NCBI GenBank assembly: GCA_963693365.1
Contig: CAVNZM010000007.1
Span: 8,742,001 to 8,806,000 of the forward strand
Length of the DNA: 64,000 nt
From: Amoebidium appalachense
Taxonomy: Eukaryota > Ichthyosporea
Direction of reading: 5' to 3'
Position 1 is the stretch's first letter. Each line of letters begins with the position of its first letter. The notes beneath the pieces are model-generated. The model saw nothing but the letters and a program-made list of their open reading frames with translations, did no database searches and was not told the origin of the DNA. Of this stretch, positions 1-12,747 are shown piece by piece. Position numbers and translations under genes: made by a program.

Positions 1-1725
1 TTACTTAGGTTATTTGCACACCACCCTAGGTTTCAATCTATTCTTCACATACACCCATGCCAATCCGCTTTTCGTAAAAACAATTCATGTTATGTTCAAA
101 TAATGGCACTGCACGATTCTATGCAAGTTGGTGCACAATATGTTGGCTTTATTGATTGGAAAACTGCTTACGATTCTGTCTCCCCTGGTCTCCTATGGGA
201 AAAGCTTGCTGCACGGGGTGTACCACACTGCATTGGTGTTCTGTTAGAAGCACTCTTGTCTCAAACCTATGGTAGAGCTGTGGTTAATGGGCATCTTTCA
301 TATGGTTTTGCTCGTACTAGAGGTCTCTTGCAGGGTTCATTGCTTAGCCCCTTTTTGTTTAACCTATTTATAGATGATTTGGCTGTCAAGATTTACGCCG
401 AAAACGATGACCCTATTAATAACTTTCCGCCTGCACTTCTCTATGCTGATGATCTGTCCCTCCTTGCCCGTACCCCTAGACGCCTGCAAAGATTGTTCGA
501 TGTAGTGTCAGAGTGGTGCAAGGCAAACCTTATGATCCTTAACATAGACAAATGTGGTGTTCTTGTACCTGATATAGCTAACAATTTACACACATTTACA
601 TTATCATCTAAACCTGTACCTATAGTTCCAGAATACAAATATCTTGGTGTTCCGGTTGATTCTGTTGGTGTTATGTTTCCCCATATGGTCGAAAAGAGGG
701 TAGAGTTGGCTCGTAAGCGGTTAGCTTTCTTCTCGGCTAATATTTTTAAAGACACACCCCTCCATCCTTCTATTAGACTTACATTTATTCGCACTTTTGT
801 CTTCCCGGCATGTGAATATGGTTTACCCCTTCTCGCCGCTTGGATCAAGAAAGAGAGAACTAGAGCGCTTAAACCCTTGGCAAATTTCCTTGAAGCAGAA
901 GTTGCCTCCTTTCTATCTAACAACTGTTGTAAACCTGGGCCTGTAACGCTCTCGATATATGGTCTGGTCCCAATAGCTGCTAGAGTATCCTATCTCGCGC
1001 TGAAATTCAATAAGCACATAAGCCGCTTAAAGAAGTATTTGCCCTCCCACCCTCTCTTCTCTATCCGACCTGTCCCCTCCTCACCTCCCCCCTCTTTCCT
1101 CCCCTCTCTCTCCCCTTCTCCCCTGGGCACAAATACAAATAAACCCCGCAATAGTGTGTGTGTGACTTTGGACTGCCACTTACTTATTAAACATGTACAC
1201 AATCACAAGATAATCACGCAATATAACAAATGGAAAAAGATACCACACGACACTAGACCCGATGAAAGCATACACCTTGAAAAACTAAGCCTTATGTCTC
1301 GTTTTATATATACTGACCGCCTCAACCATATTGCCAAATATGGCACTCGCAAGTGTATAACACCTAAATACATATTACCTTCCTGTAGAACTGGTCTTTC
1401 TCTAGCTGATGGTATTATTGATCAATTACCACGCTTTTACTGTACACGTGCTATACAGTGGAGATCTAATAAGTATAAGGTGGCATCATTTGCATGCCCA
1501 AACAACACACACACACACCAGTTTAACCGGTCATGTATCGCCAAATGTAGTTTGATAGACCACATAATACCGCAACACACACACGTCACATTCACAACAG
1601 ACACCCAGAAAGATAGCCTACCTGTAAATTACAACATCCTTGATTTTATACTAAACACGCGTAACTACGACCTGTTTATTAGATGTATTGATTGGCTTGA
1701 GAAACACATCACTACAAAATTATAG
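1..1725 (+). mobile_element. LINE-like (non-LTR) reverse transcriptase ORF, 5'-truncated by window edge
   Basis: The reading frame is open from base 1, so the true start lies outside the window; the first internal ATG is at 103. The translation carries the reverse transcriptase core: FIDWKTAYDSV (motif A, catalytic D), GLLQGSLLSPFLFNLF (motif B) and LLYADDL (motif C, catalytic DD pair). A thumb-like region and a C-terminal part with a few Cys/His residues (around HQFNRSCIAKC) follow, ending in TAG at 1723-1725. The layout is typical of the 3' ORF of non-LTR retrotransposons; no endonuclease domain is visible because the 5' part is missing. Bases 1-935 are nearly identical to 36207-37144. The clade is not assigned. 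The frame looks intact from the edge to the stop, so this copy is in better condition than the other one. Confidence 0.88.
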
Positions 1726-1728
1726 CGC

Positions 1729-1740
1729 ACACACACACAC

Positions 1741-1801
<61 letters not shown>
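1729..1801. repeat. (CA)n microsatellite in LINE 3' region
   Basis: Nearly pure CA dinucleotides start a few bases after the reverse transcriptase stop codon. They are part of the 1065-bp segment that is absent from the second LINE copy. Confidence 0.9.
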
Positions 1802-1836
1802 CCAGCTGATACCGAGTGTCCCGAGGGAAGCCCCTT

Positions 1837-1862
1837 TAAAAAAATTAAAATTAAAATTAAAA

Positions 1863-1915
<53 letters not shown>

Positions 1916-2104
1916 GGGGAACCCCAACTAATTGATTTCTCCTTGTAGTCTTTATGGTGTCTCGTAGAGAAAGTAAACCCTGATATATAGTCACCACCCG
2001 ACATCTATGTACGTGATCATGATATACCGCTGAGGGGATATTCCGAGCAAAACCCCCCCCATACCTGAGACTGGTTCTCTTTGCCTCGAGTAAACAGCGT
2101 AAAC
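1837..2104 (+). repeat. LINE 3' region: A-rich and poly(A) tract plus conserved terminal segment
   Basis: TTAAAA-type repeats lead into a poly(A) run (about 1868-1913). Non-A sequence follows, and its part 2001-2104 is closely matched at 37145-37247 beside the second copy. Homology between the two copies stops at about 2104. The shared unit therefore extends some 190 bp beyond the poly(A), which suggests that the poly(A) is internal to the repeat or marks a nested insertion. Confidence 0.7.
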
Positions 2105-3081
2105 CCCGATTCACTTTCACTTCGATCTCTTAGCTGTCACGTCAACTTTTTTTTCCCGATTCTTCACCATGGCAGGTATATAAAGGCTTTCGTTTCTTGT
2201 TTATGTGGTGGGAGGGAGTCGCACTCAGGGGATCGTGACTGCAGCGTGTGTGTGGTGTGGCCTGGTGTATTCCTACTGCGGTGAGAGTGTGGGGGCATCT
2301 CCCTTTCGCGGAGTTTCTCGCTTGAGAAGTGGTTTCTTCAACGCCTGGTGGTCCACTGCAACCTGGTAACTTCTACACGCTGTCTACGCTTCTACGCGAC
2401 CTATTGGCGGTGGCTTGCTTGCTGTGCCTTGCTAGGTTTTGAGGGGGGCCTGTTGGGAAGCAGCAGTAATGATGTCTTCTTGCGGAGTGTGGTCTGGTCA
2501 ACATCGATGCATATGACTAGTTGGAGCAAACTAGTTTCACGCATACACGTACACTTAAGGTTTTGCCCGCTGGTGTCCTTTGTCACTTGTCGCTTTATTT
2601 TTATTTCGTAGCTTTGGCTTTTTCAGTTCTATTGGTGGTTATGCATAGCCTGTGGCTGCACGTTGCCTTCATCAACGAATCAATAAACCCGAGTCAAAAG
2701 AAAAAGTTTTTTGAGAAATAACTGTTGGCAAAGAAGGCTCGGGGGCGTTAATTTCATGTCATATCATGACTTATAATCACATGCATATGCATATGCATGC
2801 ATTCCGACATGTATCTGCATTTACAGGCGTCCCTTCTCCTTAAGAAATCCCTCCCCCTTCTCCCCTGGGCCCCACCCCACCCCCTCAGTCCCTGGGACCC
2901 CCAGTACGTGTCAACCCTCCCTACATCCGGATACGGATATGTATACTGTAGCCTTGCTAGGCCTAGGTCCAATCAAAAAATTTGGCCGTCTTGGTTCCCA
3001 GTTTAAGCGGGAAAAAGGAGAGTCCTCTCCACGCCCACCCACTCCTCCACACCGTCACTTGAACCACCACCACCACCACCA

Positions 3082-3131
<50 letters not shown>
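2105..3131. other. Region without a supported gene; TATA-like and polyadenylation-like signals
   Basis: No convincing coding exon is seen. A TATATAAA-like box lies near 2174-2180 and AATAAA near 2681, followed by GAGTCAAAAGAAAAAG. A CCA/CA-rich repeat runs 3064-3131. An open frame on the plus strand around 2797-3006 is low-complexity and Pro-rich, and is not supported. Confidence 0.4.
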
Positions 3132-3132
<1 letters not shown>

Positions 3133-3268
3133 ATGGCACCAACATACAGGCTGAGCAGCTTCAGCAGCGTGGTGTAGTTGCTGTAAATCGAGAACCGTTT
3201 GGACACACCGGCACCCGGATCATACCGGTATACCCCCTCGATTCCCCCGGGGCCCCCTCCCAATTTGG
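3132..3268 (-). CDS. Orphan internal exon of an unrecognised minus-strand gene
   Basis: The segment is bounded by CTTAG at its 5' side (acceptor, minus strand) and by ATG|GTGTGT at its 3' side (donor). It reads through as 45 codons plus two leading bases. The peptide contains GGGPGGIEGVYRYDPGAG followed by SKRFSIYSNYTTLLKLLSLY, which looks non-random, with a hydrophobic end that could start a membrane segment. No family was recognised. No matching neighbouring exon was found: the ABCG gene upstream on this strand already ends with a stop at 4151, and the space between (3269-4150) shows no clear first exon. It may be a remnant or part of a gene reaching beyond the window. Confidence 0.35.
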
Positions 3269-3380
3269 CTAAGACAAGGTACACACACACACAAATGTCG
3301 GGTACACAGTCACCTGTGTGCTTATGTTATTTATTTGGCAAGTGGCGGTGGTGGTGGTACGGTTGAGAGAAGGGGGGGGT

Positions 3381-3420
<40 letters not shown>

Positions 3421-4150
3421 TTGGTTCAATCAGGATTGTAGTGTTTCCAACGCATACATGTCTTCTGAAGGCATGTATTTGATATTTAATTAAGCCCAGC
3501 CCTTCTCAGGCTTTTCCATGCCACAGCCATGGATGATATTTGTCGAGAACACAACTCTCACTGTTAAAGGTTTGGTTGGGAGCACATCCCTCTGATTTGC
3601 TATTAGTTTTTCTCAAGAAAGCTTTTTCTATTTATTACACAACACTAATGACAAGTTTTGTCCCAGAATACATTGCTAACACATTCCATACGTATGCAGA
3701 GAAAGAGAGAGAACCGTGCAAAGCTTTACGCTTGCAACGCCAACAGTTGCCCATGCAACTTCAATGTGTTTCTTTCCCAATCTTTATCAGCCAGCCATCT
3801 CTATATACATGTCATTTGCTACGCCTGCTAATAAAAAATTAATGATACAAGAAATATGTCAAAACTAAAATAGGTAACGAGAAAGTAAAGCAACAACTCA
3901 GATAATAGAAAGTAAAGCAACAACTCAGATAATCATCCATTCGTGCAACTTTACAACCATATGCTTTTGCCCTTTTAGTTTCACATGCATTTCACATGCC
4001 CATCAAGTGTGAATACATCCCAAAGCACCCTCCCCACCCACCCTCAAAAACATGCGATGCACCAGCAAGGAGAAACAGTAACAGATCAACCTTACCAACC
4101 CTCCTCTGCGCATACAGTCCACCACCAAGTTCCACATGCAATCCCATCAC
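3269..4150. other. Intergenic; poly(G) run, no gene seen
   Basis: A run of about 50 G lies at 3368-3419 on the plus strand, interrupted by a single T near its start. The remaining AT-rich sequence holds no exon I can support. A short direct repeat, AGAAAGTAAAGCAACAACTC, occurs twice at about 3878-3928. Confidence 0.5.
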
Positions 4151-4927
4151 TTACTCCAGCTTAATCTTAGGCTTGGACAGGATCCTGAGGAAGAAATAAG
4201 CCGCAATGCGCACAACAATACCGATAGTCAGGCCCATGGCCCAGTTGAACCACTTGCTCTTGCCGGCCATGCCGAGCATATCCAACACCTGGTCACCAGT
4301 CGACAAGCAGCGCCCGGGCTCGCACGTGAACGTGAGACCTGCAGACAAAGACACAGGTGTTAGCACTGACGTGTGGATATGTGGTTATGCAAAGCAGCAA
4401 GGTGATGTGGAAGTATGGTTGCTTGGGCCAGTCCTGAATGGCTATATTGCTCACTCATAGCAAGACTTGCTAAGTATGTTTTCATAGCACTTGTGCAACT
4501 TAAAAATGCGCTTGTGTGCTGCATTGAGGTATTTGTAGTAGTGTGTGTGTTTGTGTGTACACATGCACATGACTAGTTGTGGGTGTGTCTCCGTCTATCT
4601 GCCACGGGGCAGGGGCAGGGGCAGGGGCCGGGAGGGGGGGGGGGGGGGGGGGGGACGCCGAGCATCGTGTTACCTTCAAACTCGTTGATAACCAGGGCAC
4701 GGAATGTGTAAGTGATAAATGAGATGTACTCAATCCACTTGAAGCCCACCCAGATATCGTCCGAGTTGAGGTAGAAGCCACCGAACAGCATCAGCAACAC
4801 AATGAGCACTGGGCCCACGGCCTGGCCGACCTGGATGGACGGGGTGGCTGCGGACAGAAGAAGGCCAATTCCCTAAGTGAGGGAAAAAAGTCAGCACGTG
4901 CACAGGGAGGTGATTTTTTTTTTTTTT

Positions 4928-4969
<42 letters not shown>

Positions 4970-5690
4970 GAGTAAGTGGGTGGACGGAGGTGGGGGATGC
5001 ATTGCATTTGAGTCAAACAGGCTGGGGTTCTTCATCTCCTTGCTCTCTAACAAACCCGAAAATGCCCAAATGGGCAAGGGATACAGGCAACACGTGCACA
5101 CAGTGTGTGTGTATGCATGTGCATGTCATTGCACACATTCAAATTGTGCAGTTTGGAGGGCCCGAGCACATGTGCATGTGAATAGCCGTGTGTGCGTGTA
5201 CATGGAGGGGGGGTGGGGGGGGGGGGGGAAGGAGGAAGATAGGTGGTGGTTGGGGGTGGGGTGGGGGGAGGGGGGGGGGGGGGGGGGGAGAGAACATGCA
5301 ACGAAACACACCTGGGAGGTGAAGTGGTGTGTGACGAGGGTGAGCAGGAAGAAAAAGAACTTTGCAGCCGATGCTTGCAGGCCCAGCATCCAGTATGTGA
5401 TGGTGCCAAAGATGATCGGGAAGAAAAATCTCAACGGGGGTCTCGGCAAAAGACTTGGCCAGGTAGTAGGCGGACACACGGTAAGCACCGGCGGCACGCT
5501 CACGAAGGAAGATGGGTTTCTCATTGTGGAAGAGAAGCATGGCACTGAACATGGGGCCAAACGACTGCACGGAGAGAGATGTCAATCTCGTTTGCATACA
5601 AATATACATGTATGTGCACATCATAGCACAGGACAATTTATATAATTTTCGTACTATCCCCCCCCCCCCCCCTCCCCCCCCCCCCCCAAA

Positions 5691-5734
<44 letters not shown>

Positions 5735-7150
5735 GCAAGACTGGAGGAGCATAAATTCACGCCACACCCACACCCACACAGCCGTTCGAAGTGCACACAC
5801 ATCGGCCCCAAGCCTGATTTGCATTTGCAAAACCTACCCGTAGCCACATTCTAATAGCACACAGTCATGGTAACACCCACCCCACACCCACAAACATGCT
5901 CTTACCTGGTTCAGCGTGATGAAGAACAGTGCCCCCGTCCTGTTCTGGATCGAGTTCTGATCATCCCCAAACTGCCAAAACACGAACCCGGTAATAAATG
6001 CAAGGAATAGCGTCTGGAAGAACACAGCCATGGTTGCCTGCTTGTCACGTGTGAAGTTCAAGAATGCCCTCTTCCACAGAATCACAAACTGCTTGAAAAC
6101 AGACACGCTCCACTGTTTCTTGACCCCCTTTCCATCTTCCACGCTGCGTGACCCAGTATCCTGCGCCTCCTTCAGAGCGAGAGTGTTGTAAGTCGACGAA
6201 CGGAAAGCCTCGATCAGTTTTTCATTTCGTGCCTTGGATGCCTCTTCCAGCTCAGGCTCACGGCTGTCGACAGTGGTCACGTCGAGGAAATGGTCTGCTG
6301 GGTTGTTGTTCTGCGAGCAGGGGAACCCTGTGGCATGGAAAAGTTAGAAATGTGGTAAGCTCGCAAAGACTAAAAGAAAAAAAAAAAAAGAGAAAGGTGA
6401 GTGCAAGAAATGGATATGACTTTCTATTGTTGGGAACATAAGAACACAAGTTGCTGATGTCAATTAACATTAACACCCAGTACTTTTAGGCACAAGCAGG
6501 GGGGCAAAAAAAAAGGGAAACGGGAAGGGGGGGGGGAGGGAGGTGGTTTGTGTTACACAGGACATGCTGCATACAACATCACATGCACATGCAAAAGCAC
6601 AAACACAAGAACAAGAACTCACCAGCCTCAGCGAAGAAGTCGATAGCCTTATCAGCAGGGCCATAGAATACGGTGGTTCCCTTTGAAAGCAACAGAAGCT
6701 TATCGAATAGCTCGTAGATGTTGAACCTGGGCTGGTGGATGGTGCACACCACAGCACGCCCACGGTGGGCTACCTGCTGCACTAGCTTCATCACGTGGTA
6801 GGCTGTGAACGAGTCCAGACCGGACGTCTGTTTGGTGTGTGTGTGTATGTGTGTGTGGAGAGTAGGGGGGCAGCATGGTGTTAGCTTTAAGCCACTTCAG
6901 CGCGCTTATAGAAGTAGTCTGCTTGCGCTAACTCTTATTTTTTTTATCCGGATATGACTGCATCTGTGTACACACAAGCAGTTCACAGATTAGAGTGATA
7001 GGGCAAATTCGAACGGACATGGTTGGGGGTTTACGTATATCTACAATGCGTGGTAGATACGTGTCCCTGCCTGCGTGCGAGTGTGCTTACGCCTGTGTGC
7101 AGGTATGGGTGCAAATAGGCCTGCTTGCGAGTGTGTGTGTCTGTGTGTGT

Positions 7151-7196
<46 letters not shown>

Positions 7197-8178
7197 GAGC
7201 TGCACATACCGGCTCGTCCAGGAAAAGAATCTTCGGGTTCGTGATCATTTCCAAGCCAATAGCGCACCGCTTCCTCTCACCACCAGAGACACCCTTCACC
7301 ATCGAATTTCCAATTTTAGTGTTGACAGCATATGAAAGACCCAATTCACGAATAACATCCATAGCCCGTTCCATCTTCTCTGCGTGCGAGTATGTGTCCG
7401 GCAAGCGTAGCAGGGCATTGAATGTAAAAGTCTCCTTCACCGTCAAGTTGGGCATCAGAACGTCGTCCTGCTCCACGTAGGCTGTGACACGTCTGAGGGG
7501 GAGAACATGTTAGTCGAGCATTCCATCCCAAATCGGCCAATCCTGCACTTCCATACCACGCCACTTCCAACCTACATAAAGGGTTTCAAAATGCACTCCC
7601 ATATACTCCTACCCTGTTCGCAGACAAACAGCTTCCCAACGTCAACGAAGAAAAAACAGAACTTCCAACAAACTGGACACTTGTGCTAGAAAGGAGTTAC
7701 AGGACTGAACCAGAAGTGTTCCGGGTTCAAGCACAAGCGGGCTCGAAAGCACAAGGGACAGGGTCGAAAGGAGACAGAAAACCAACCTGAAGTTGTTGTT
7801 GCGCCTCTCGCCATTCAGAAGAACCTCTCCCACAATCTTTCCCTTGCCCAGGTTACGACCTGACAAGACGTTCAAGAACGTCGTCTTACCAGCACCTGAA
7901 GTGCCCATCACAGCCATCATTTCTCCGGGGTGTACTGCACCGTTAACATTCCTCAAAATTTCCTTGCTGCGCTTCTCCTTCCTGGACACTTTCTCGACCA
8001 CGTTGAACCCCAGTTCCTTCCAAGAAAGACTAAGTGAACCAGCATTGTTCGTGCGCTGGAAGCTATTCACTGAGTTCCGTTCTGATGAATTGTTGGTTGT
8101 GCCCATTTCGACATCAACAAGTGTGGCATCCTTGCGATCGGCAAGGTTCTCGCCACTAATATCCTTTTTGCTCTCCAT
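4151..8178 (-). CDS. ABCG-family half-transporter (ABCG2/white type), 7 exons, one frameshift
   Basis: Minus-strand exons: 8178-7787, 7492-7210, 6827-6623, 6327-5906, 5564-5312, 4872-4674, 4338-4151. All have GT-AG junctions with matching phases, giving about 646 aa, the usual size of ABCG half-transporters. ATP-binding domain first: Walker A GTSGAGKT at residues 92-99, signature VSGGERKR around 199-206, Walker B LFLDEP at 220-225 directly followed across an intron by TSGLDS, and H-loop TIHQP with His at 256. A linker and the six-helix membrane domain follow, including NPADHFLDV, FGPMFSAMLLF, FPIIFGTITYWML and LVINEF, with a Cys-containing last outer loop. Known members dimerise and export lipids or drugs; the substrate here is unknown. 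In exon 5 the frame breaks at an A run (plus 5424-5428): one base must be dropped between VEIF and FPIIFG. This could be a real mutation or a homopolymer error. Start ATG chosen as the first in frame before the conserved region. Confidence 0.9.
5424..5428 (-). other. Frameshift site in ABCG exon 5
   Basis: The sense strand reads GAGATTTTTCTTCCCGATC. The upstream frame gives AETPVEIF, and the conserved downstream membrane segment FPIIFGTITYW is reached only by removing one T. Exon 5 is 253 nt, and 252 nt would keep the phases of the flanking exons. Confidence 0.8.
5611..5689 (+). repeat. Poly(C)-ended intronic repeat, copy antisense to the ABCG gene
   Basis: The plus strand reads TTTTCGTACTATCCCC running into C tracts. 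This resembles the TTCGTACTCTA...CCCC core seen in introns of two other genes, but here it is antisense to the host gene. A (CA)n and a poly(A) run follow (about 5692-5731). Confidence 0.5.
7150..7195. repeat. Poly(G)/poly(C) run in ABCG intron 2
   Basis: An unbroken run of about 45 G on the plus strand, read as C on the sense strand. It starts about 14 nt after the 5' splice site of exon 2. Confidence 0.9.
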
Positions 8179-9850
8179 TTTCTACCCACGACCCGTCAGC
8201 GTAACACTACTTTCTTATCCCCCCTATACACCTAGGAACGAACACAGACCTCTCAGAATACTTATAAACAGTCAGTGGGAATAAAATGGCGAAAGCAAAC
8301 TGAAATGTGTGAGAACGGCAGTTCGCTTTATGTAGGCGGCATGCAAAGGGCAACGAATGACGCGAATGGTGCACTGGACTATTTTTGTTCTCATCGAATC
8401 GCCATGATCGGTCTAAGGGACAAGATTTCAAAAATGAAATTCAGAATGAACGAATTCTTCAGAGATACACTTCGAACACTACAGTTGTTACAGAGTAGGC
8501 TGACAACATCTTACAGCACGCAGGGTAAAATTAAAAAAATAAAACTACTAAATGAAAATATTTTGATTGTTCCAAAGCTTCACCTGATGTGACCTGACCT
8601 GCTGAAGCGGACGGGCCAAAAACAATCGGGCATGACCCATTCGGCGATGTAGTGGATCTCCAGGCCCCTTTGCTCTAGGGGGAATGAAGGTCACTAATTT
8701 CACAATATTGAATACTTCAAATTTTCCTTTCTTGAACAGACACCATACATCAGTGATAAATGAATGGTTGTATTTAAATATATACGGTTTATATCCCTGA
8801 ACTCTGTCACTGAGGATAAAGACACTAAATAGCTGATATTAACCAATTTGATTGATGGTTACCAGTTTAACCTGTTTCGCTATTTGATTGGCTAGCTTGT
8901 TGACAGCGTGCGATCTCCGTACACCATGCATTTTTGATGATGAAAAAAGCAGCGGAAGATTAGACTTTTTGTTGAATTCTGTTGGTCGTCACATTGAGTA
9001 TTTATATGATTTTCACACAGTGTTCAGGTATCTCAGTATGCACTTGTTACTGAAAAACTCGTGAAAGTTTTATTGTCTTCTCAGTATGCCGTGCATACTT
9101 GCATATCTTTCCGTCGAATAAATCCAGTCAAAAGAAAAGATTACCAACAACATTCCCTGGTTTCAAAATACTATACCCATAACTGCCTATACGTTGATTC
9201 CGTCAGTTTTACCACGAAAAACGTTTACGTCTGACAGTATAAATTTCTATTCTATTATTGTAAGTGAAGGCATCTTTAGGGCGTGCAACTGCAATAACAC
9301 TGATTGTCTAATATTGGTTTATCTCTAACATTTAGTGTATCTCTTTATTTTTTTCATCAAGATCACGTGATAATCTGGCTCATTATGCGAGTGGCTGCAA
9401 GTCATGTCCGCATAACACCACCCCCTAGAGCAGTTGCGCAACCATCTCCAGAGACCTCCGAGGCTCCGACCGTCCTCATGAGCTCAGCTCAGCCTGTCCG
9501 AACCTGTCGCGATCGGTGGTCCGAGCAAGCCGAGCTCAAGCTCTTGGTGTGCACAAAACATGATTGACACATGAAAAACTTTCAAGACTTGAACGAAAAC
9601 TCTATAACTCGATTACATTCAACTCGCTGTCAGCGTTGTAATCTTCCATATCTTTCCTGCACGTTTTCAAATGCATCAAGAGCCATAGCAAATTTGAGTC
9701 CAGCTGTGCACTTCCATATATGCGTGCATACGCTTTTCTTTCTGACACCGATATCATGTGTGTGCACCATGTATGCATCCTTCAATGGGCTGTATCCCTA
9801 CTAGCCAGCTGCAGGCAGTTAGTGCACACGGGCCAGACAGCTATGATGGT
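8179..9850. other. Intergenic region upstream of the ABCG gene
   Basis: AT-rich, largely non-repetitive sequence that should contain the ABCG promoter and 5' UTR on the minus strand. No exon was supported. CGAATAAATCC followed by AGTCAAAAGAAAAG (about 9114-9140) resembles the segment at 2675-2706. Confidence 0.4.
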
Positions 9851-10261
<411 letters not shown>

Positions 10262-10544
10262 CTCCCCCCACCACCGCCTATTTATATCTCTCTTGTTCCC
10301 TTACATTTCCCCACTCACGGTGACACACACACATACAGACACGGGCACACACCCTCACTCACGTACTCACACACACACTAGCAGATCTCGTTCTTTTCCA
10401 CAGACACGCGCGTACTCACACTGGCACTCTGTGTGTGCGTCTGTGCGTGTCTACCCGCAAGCCACATAGTATTACATTGTGTGTTGTGTGTTTTGTGACA
10501 TGTGTGTGTGCTTGTGTGTGTGCTTGTGCGTGTCTTTTTTGCGC

Positions 10545-10735
10545 CGCCGGTTGCCTCCGCAGATTATGGCAACCAAGGCCCCTAATCTCCCCCGGGCCTG
10601 GAAACTGGTGAATTCCGAGCCAGGCTTACTCCAGCCTGACCCAAAATGATCACCGATTCCAGCCTGTTCCGAAAATAGCATCAAAAATGAGAGATCTGTT
10701 CCGAAAATAGTAACAGGCTGGTTTTGGCGGGCAAA
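10545..10735 (-). repeat. Inverted-repeat family member (longer copy)
   Basis: Its reverse complement contains CAGTTTCCAGGCCCGGG, AGATTAGG and CCAGCCTGTT, which recur in the same order on the plus strand at 12085-12185. Two copies in opposite orientation, 1.5 kb apart, would suit a transposon-derived repeat; no coding sequence lies between them. Confidence 0.6.
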
Positions 10736-11295
10736 TTGGCCAATCGCATCGTTCGTAGCTGACTGTTCAAGCTGTTGTTAGTTTCCGAGCATGCCGAGCC
10801 TCATACTGTTGTTGTTTTTTGCTTAGGACAAACACCAAACGAATGCCAAAATCCTGGGCTCTTGAACACCGTTAAGCTACGTATTTAGCTTATCTAAAAT
10901 GGGGTATAAAGATGCCTCTTCAGAATAGTGTGTATGGCTGCCAGTCCAACTACGTAGCTACGCCTTCGGGCAGGAAAGGCACTGTGCTGCAGTGTGTAAA
11001 GCCGAAGGATGCCTCTGAGCAACCACGTTCCATGATGGGTGGCGGGCTATATCTACTCTAAGATAAGGAGTTTTGAACTAAGAAACCCGCCACACGGAAG
11101 GAAAGAGGGGAAAGGGAGATTAATAGGAAGAACTCAATCCACAATCCCCCCCCCCCCCCCCCCCCTCCCCCCTCCCCCCCCCCCCCCCCCCCCCCCCCGC
11201 CCCACCACCACCACCACGCATCCTGACACTTTGGGGGGGTGCCTACCGCTCCAACCATCACTAGAGGTTTTGCCCCCCGCCCCCCTCCCCCCCCC

Positions 11296-11326
<31 letters not shown>

Positions 11327-12084
11327 AATCGCAGTACCAATAAACGATAGTCTCTGCTCCCTCCCGACCTTTTTCCTGCCCATCTAGCAACTCTTATTGA
11401 AAATTAAATAGGGCCGAACCAAGTATATACACTTACAACATGGCTTAAGCTTCTTATGCTTAGAAAAAAAGAGGGAGGGAGGGAGGGAGAGTGAGAGTGA
11501 GAGGGAGAGTGAGCGAGAGAGAGCTATCGAGTGTGTGTGTGGATGGGTGAGTATGTGTGCGTGTGGTTGTGCGGCCAATGTGGGGTGTGCGTGTTTTTTT
11601 TAGACCTTTTGTGTATAGGCGTGCGTGCGTGTGTGACTGTGTACATGTTTGGGTGTGTGCGTGTTTGCGTGTCCACTGTGCCGACGCCGGAGTCTGAAGT
11701 GGTGTGTTAATCGGCTCTTTGCTCGGCGCAGGAGTGAGAGCGTGTATTATGGGTGTTTGTGTCTTTGTGTGCGTGTGTGTGTGTGTGTGTGCCAGTGTTC
11801 CTCCCTCCCCCCCTCCTCCTGCCCCTTCTCCGCTTACGCCACACCCACCACCACCACTCCTACCACTGCAACCCTGGTTGGCACACGCAACCAGAATAGC
11901 TCCACAGCTGAAACATAAATACATATTTGTGCATTTATGTGTGTTTGTGTGTATAATATATTCATGTATGACGGTTTCAAGTAGTCATGTTTCTTCTCGC
12001 GGGTCAGTGAGCCTTGGAAAGCTTCGCGTGTTTATTGGTACTGTACGTGTATATGTACGCGTCGATAGACTTTGCCGCTCGATC
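10736..12084. other. Intergenic; C-rich tracts, no gene seen
   Basis: Poly(C) runs lie at about 11148-11198 and 11280-11312. A GA-rich stretch (about 11464-11524) leads into G/T-rich sequence up to 11790. Open frames here are low-complexity Pro, Arg or Cys/Val repeats. Confidence 0.5.
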
Positions 12085-12185
12085 GATCCAAACCAGCCTG
12101 TTCCATTTTTAGATTCCGAATCGAACGTTAACCCTGCAGTTTCCAGGCCCGGGAGATTAGGAGGCCTTGATGGCAACACGGGCAT
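12085..12185 (+). repeat. Inverted-repeat family member (shorter copy)
   Basis: Contains AACCAGCCTGTTCC, CAGTTTCCAGGCCCGGGAG and ATTAGGAGGCC, matching the reverse complement of 10545-10735 with some substitutions and internal gaps. Confidence 0.6.
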
Positions 12186-12488
12186 ACGCGTTTGCACATT
12201 TGTCTGAACTTCATAAGTCGATAAGCCGCATGAATACTGAATGAACATAGTGTTAAACGGTCTTGGAGTCAGAATACACGGCACACACTATTTTTATTTT
12301 CAACAAAAGAGGTCTACTTGACCCATTGTTCTCTAACCTAACTTTCATCTCTCTGTCCATTCTATCTATGATAATCCATACATACCATTATCGACATTCG
12401 AATCACGCCACAGTACCGCTTATATGTACAGAACAATCCGTTGAGTCAAAAAAAAAAAGAAAAAGAAAGAACGAAAGAAGGAAAACGA

Positions 12489-12522
<34 letters not shown>

Positions 12523-12704
12523 GGGGAGAGAGAGAGAACGAAAGAAAGAAAAAAAGAGAAAAAAAAAAGAAGAAACAAAAAATATACAGAATTAGCTCTT
12601 GTGGTTGTCTAGTCTTCTGGTATGCCGTAAAAAAACCTATTTCAAGGAGACGGGGTGGGCTAAGATATCCACACCGCAGGGAGAAGAAGGTGGGGGAGGG
12701 GGAG

Positions 12705-12747
<43 letters not shown>

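Noticed and set aside
1688-2004. Open frames of Thr-His, Cys-Val and poly-Lys/Phe over the LINE tail
   Set aside because: They are translations of (CA)n and poly(A).
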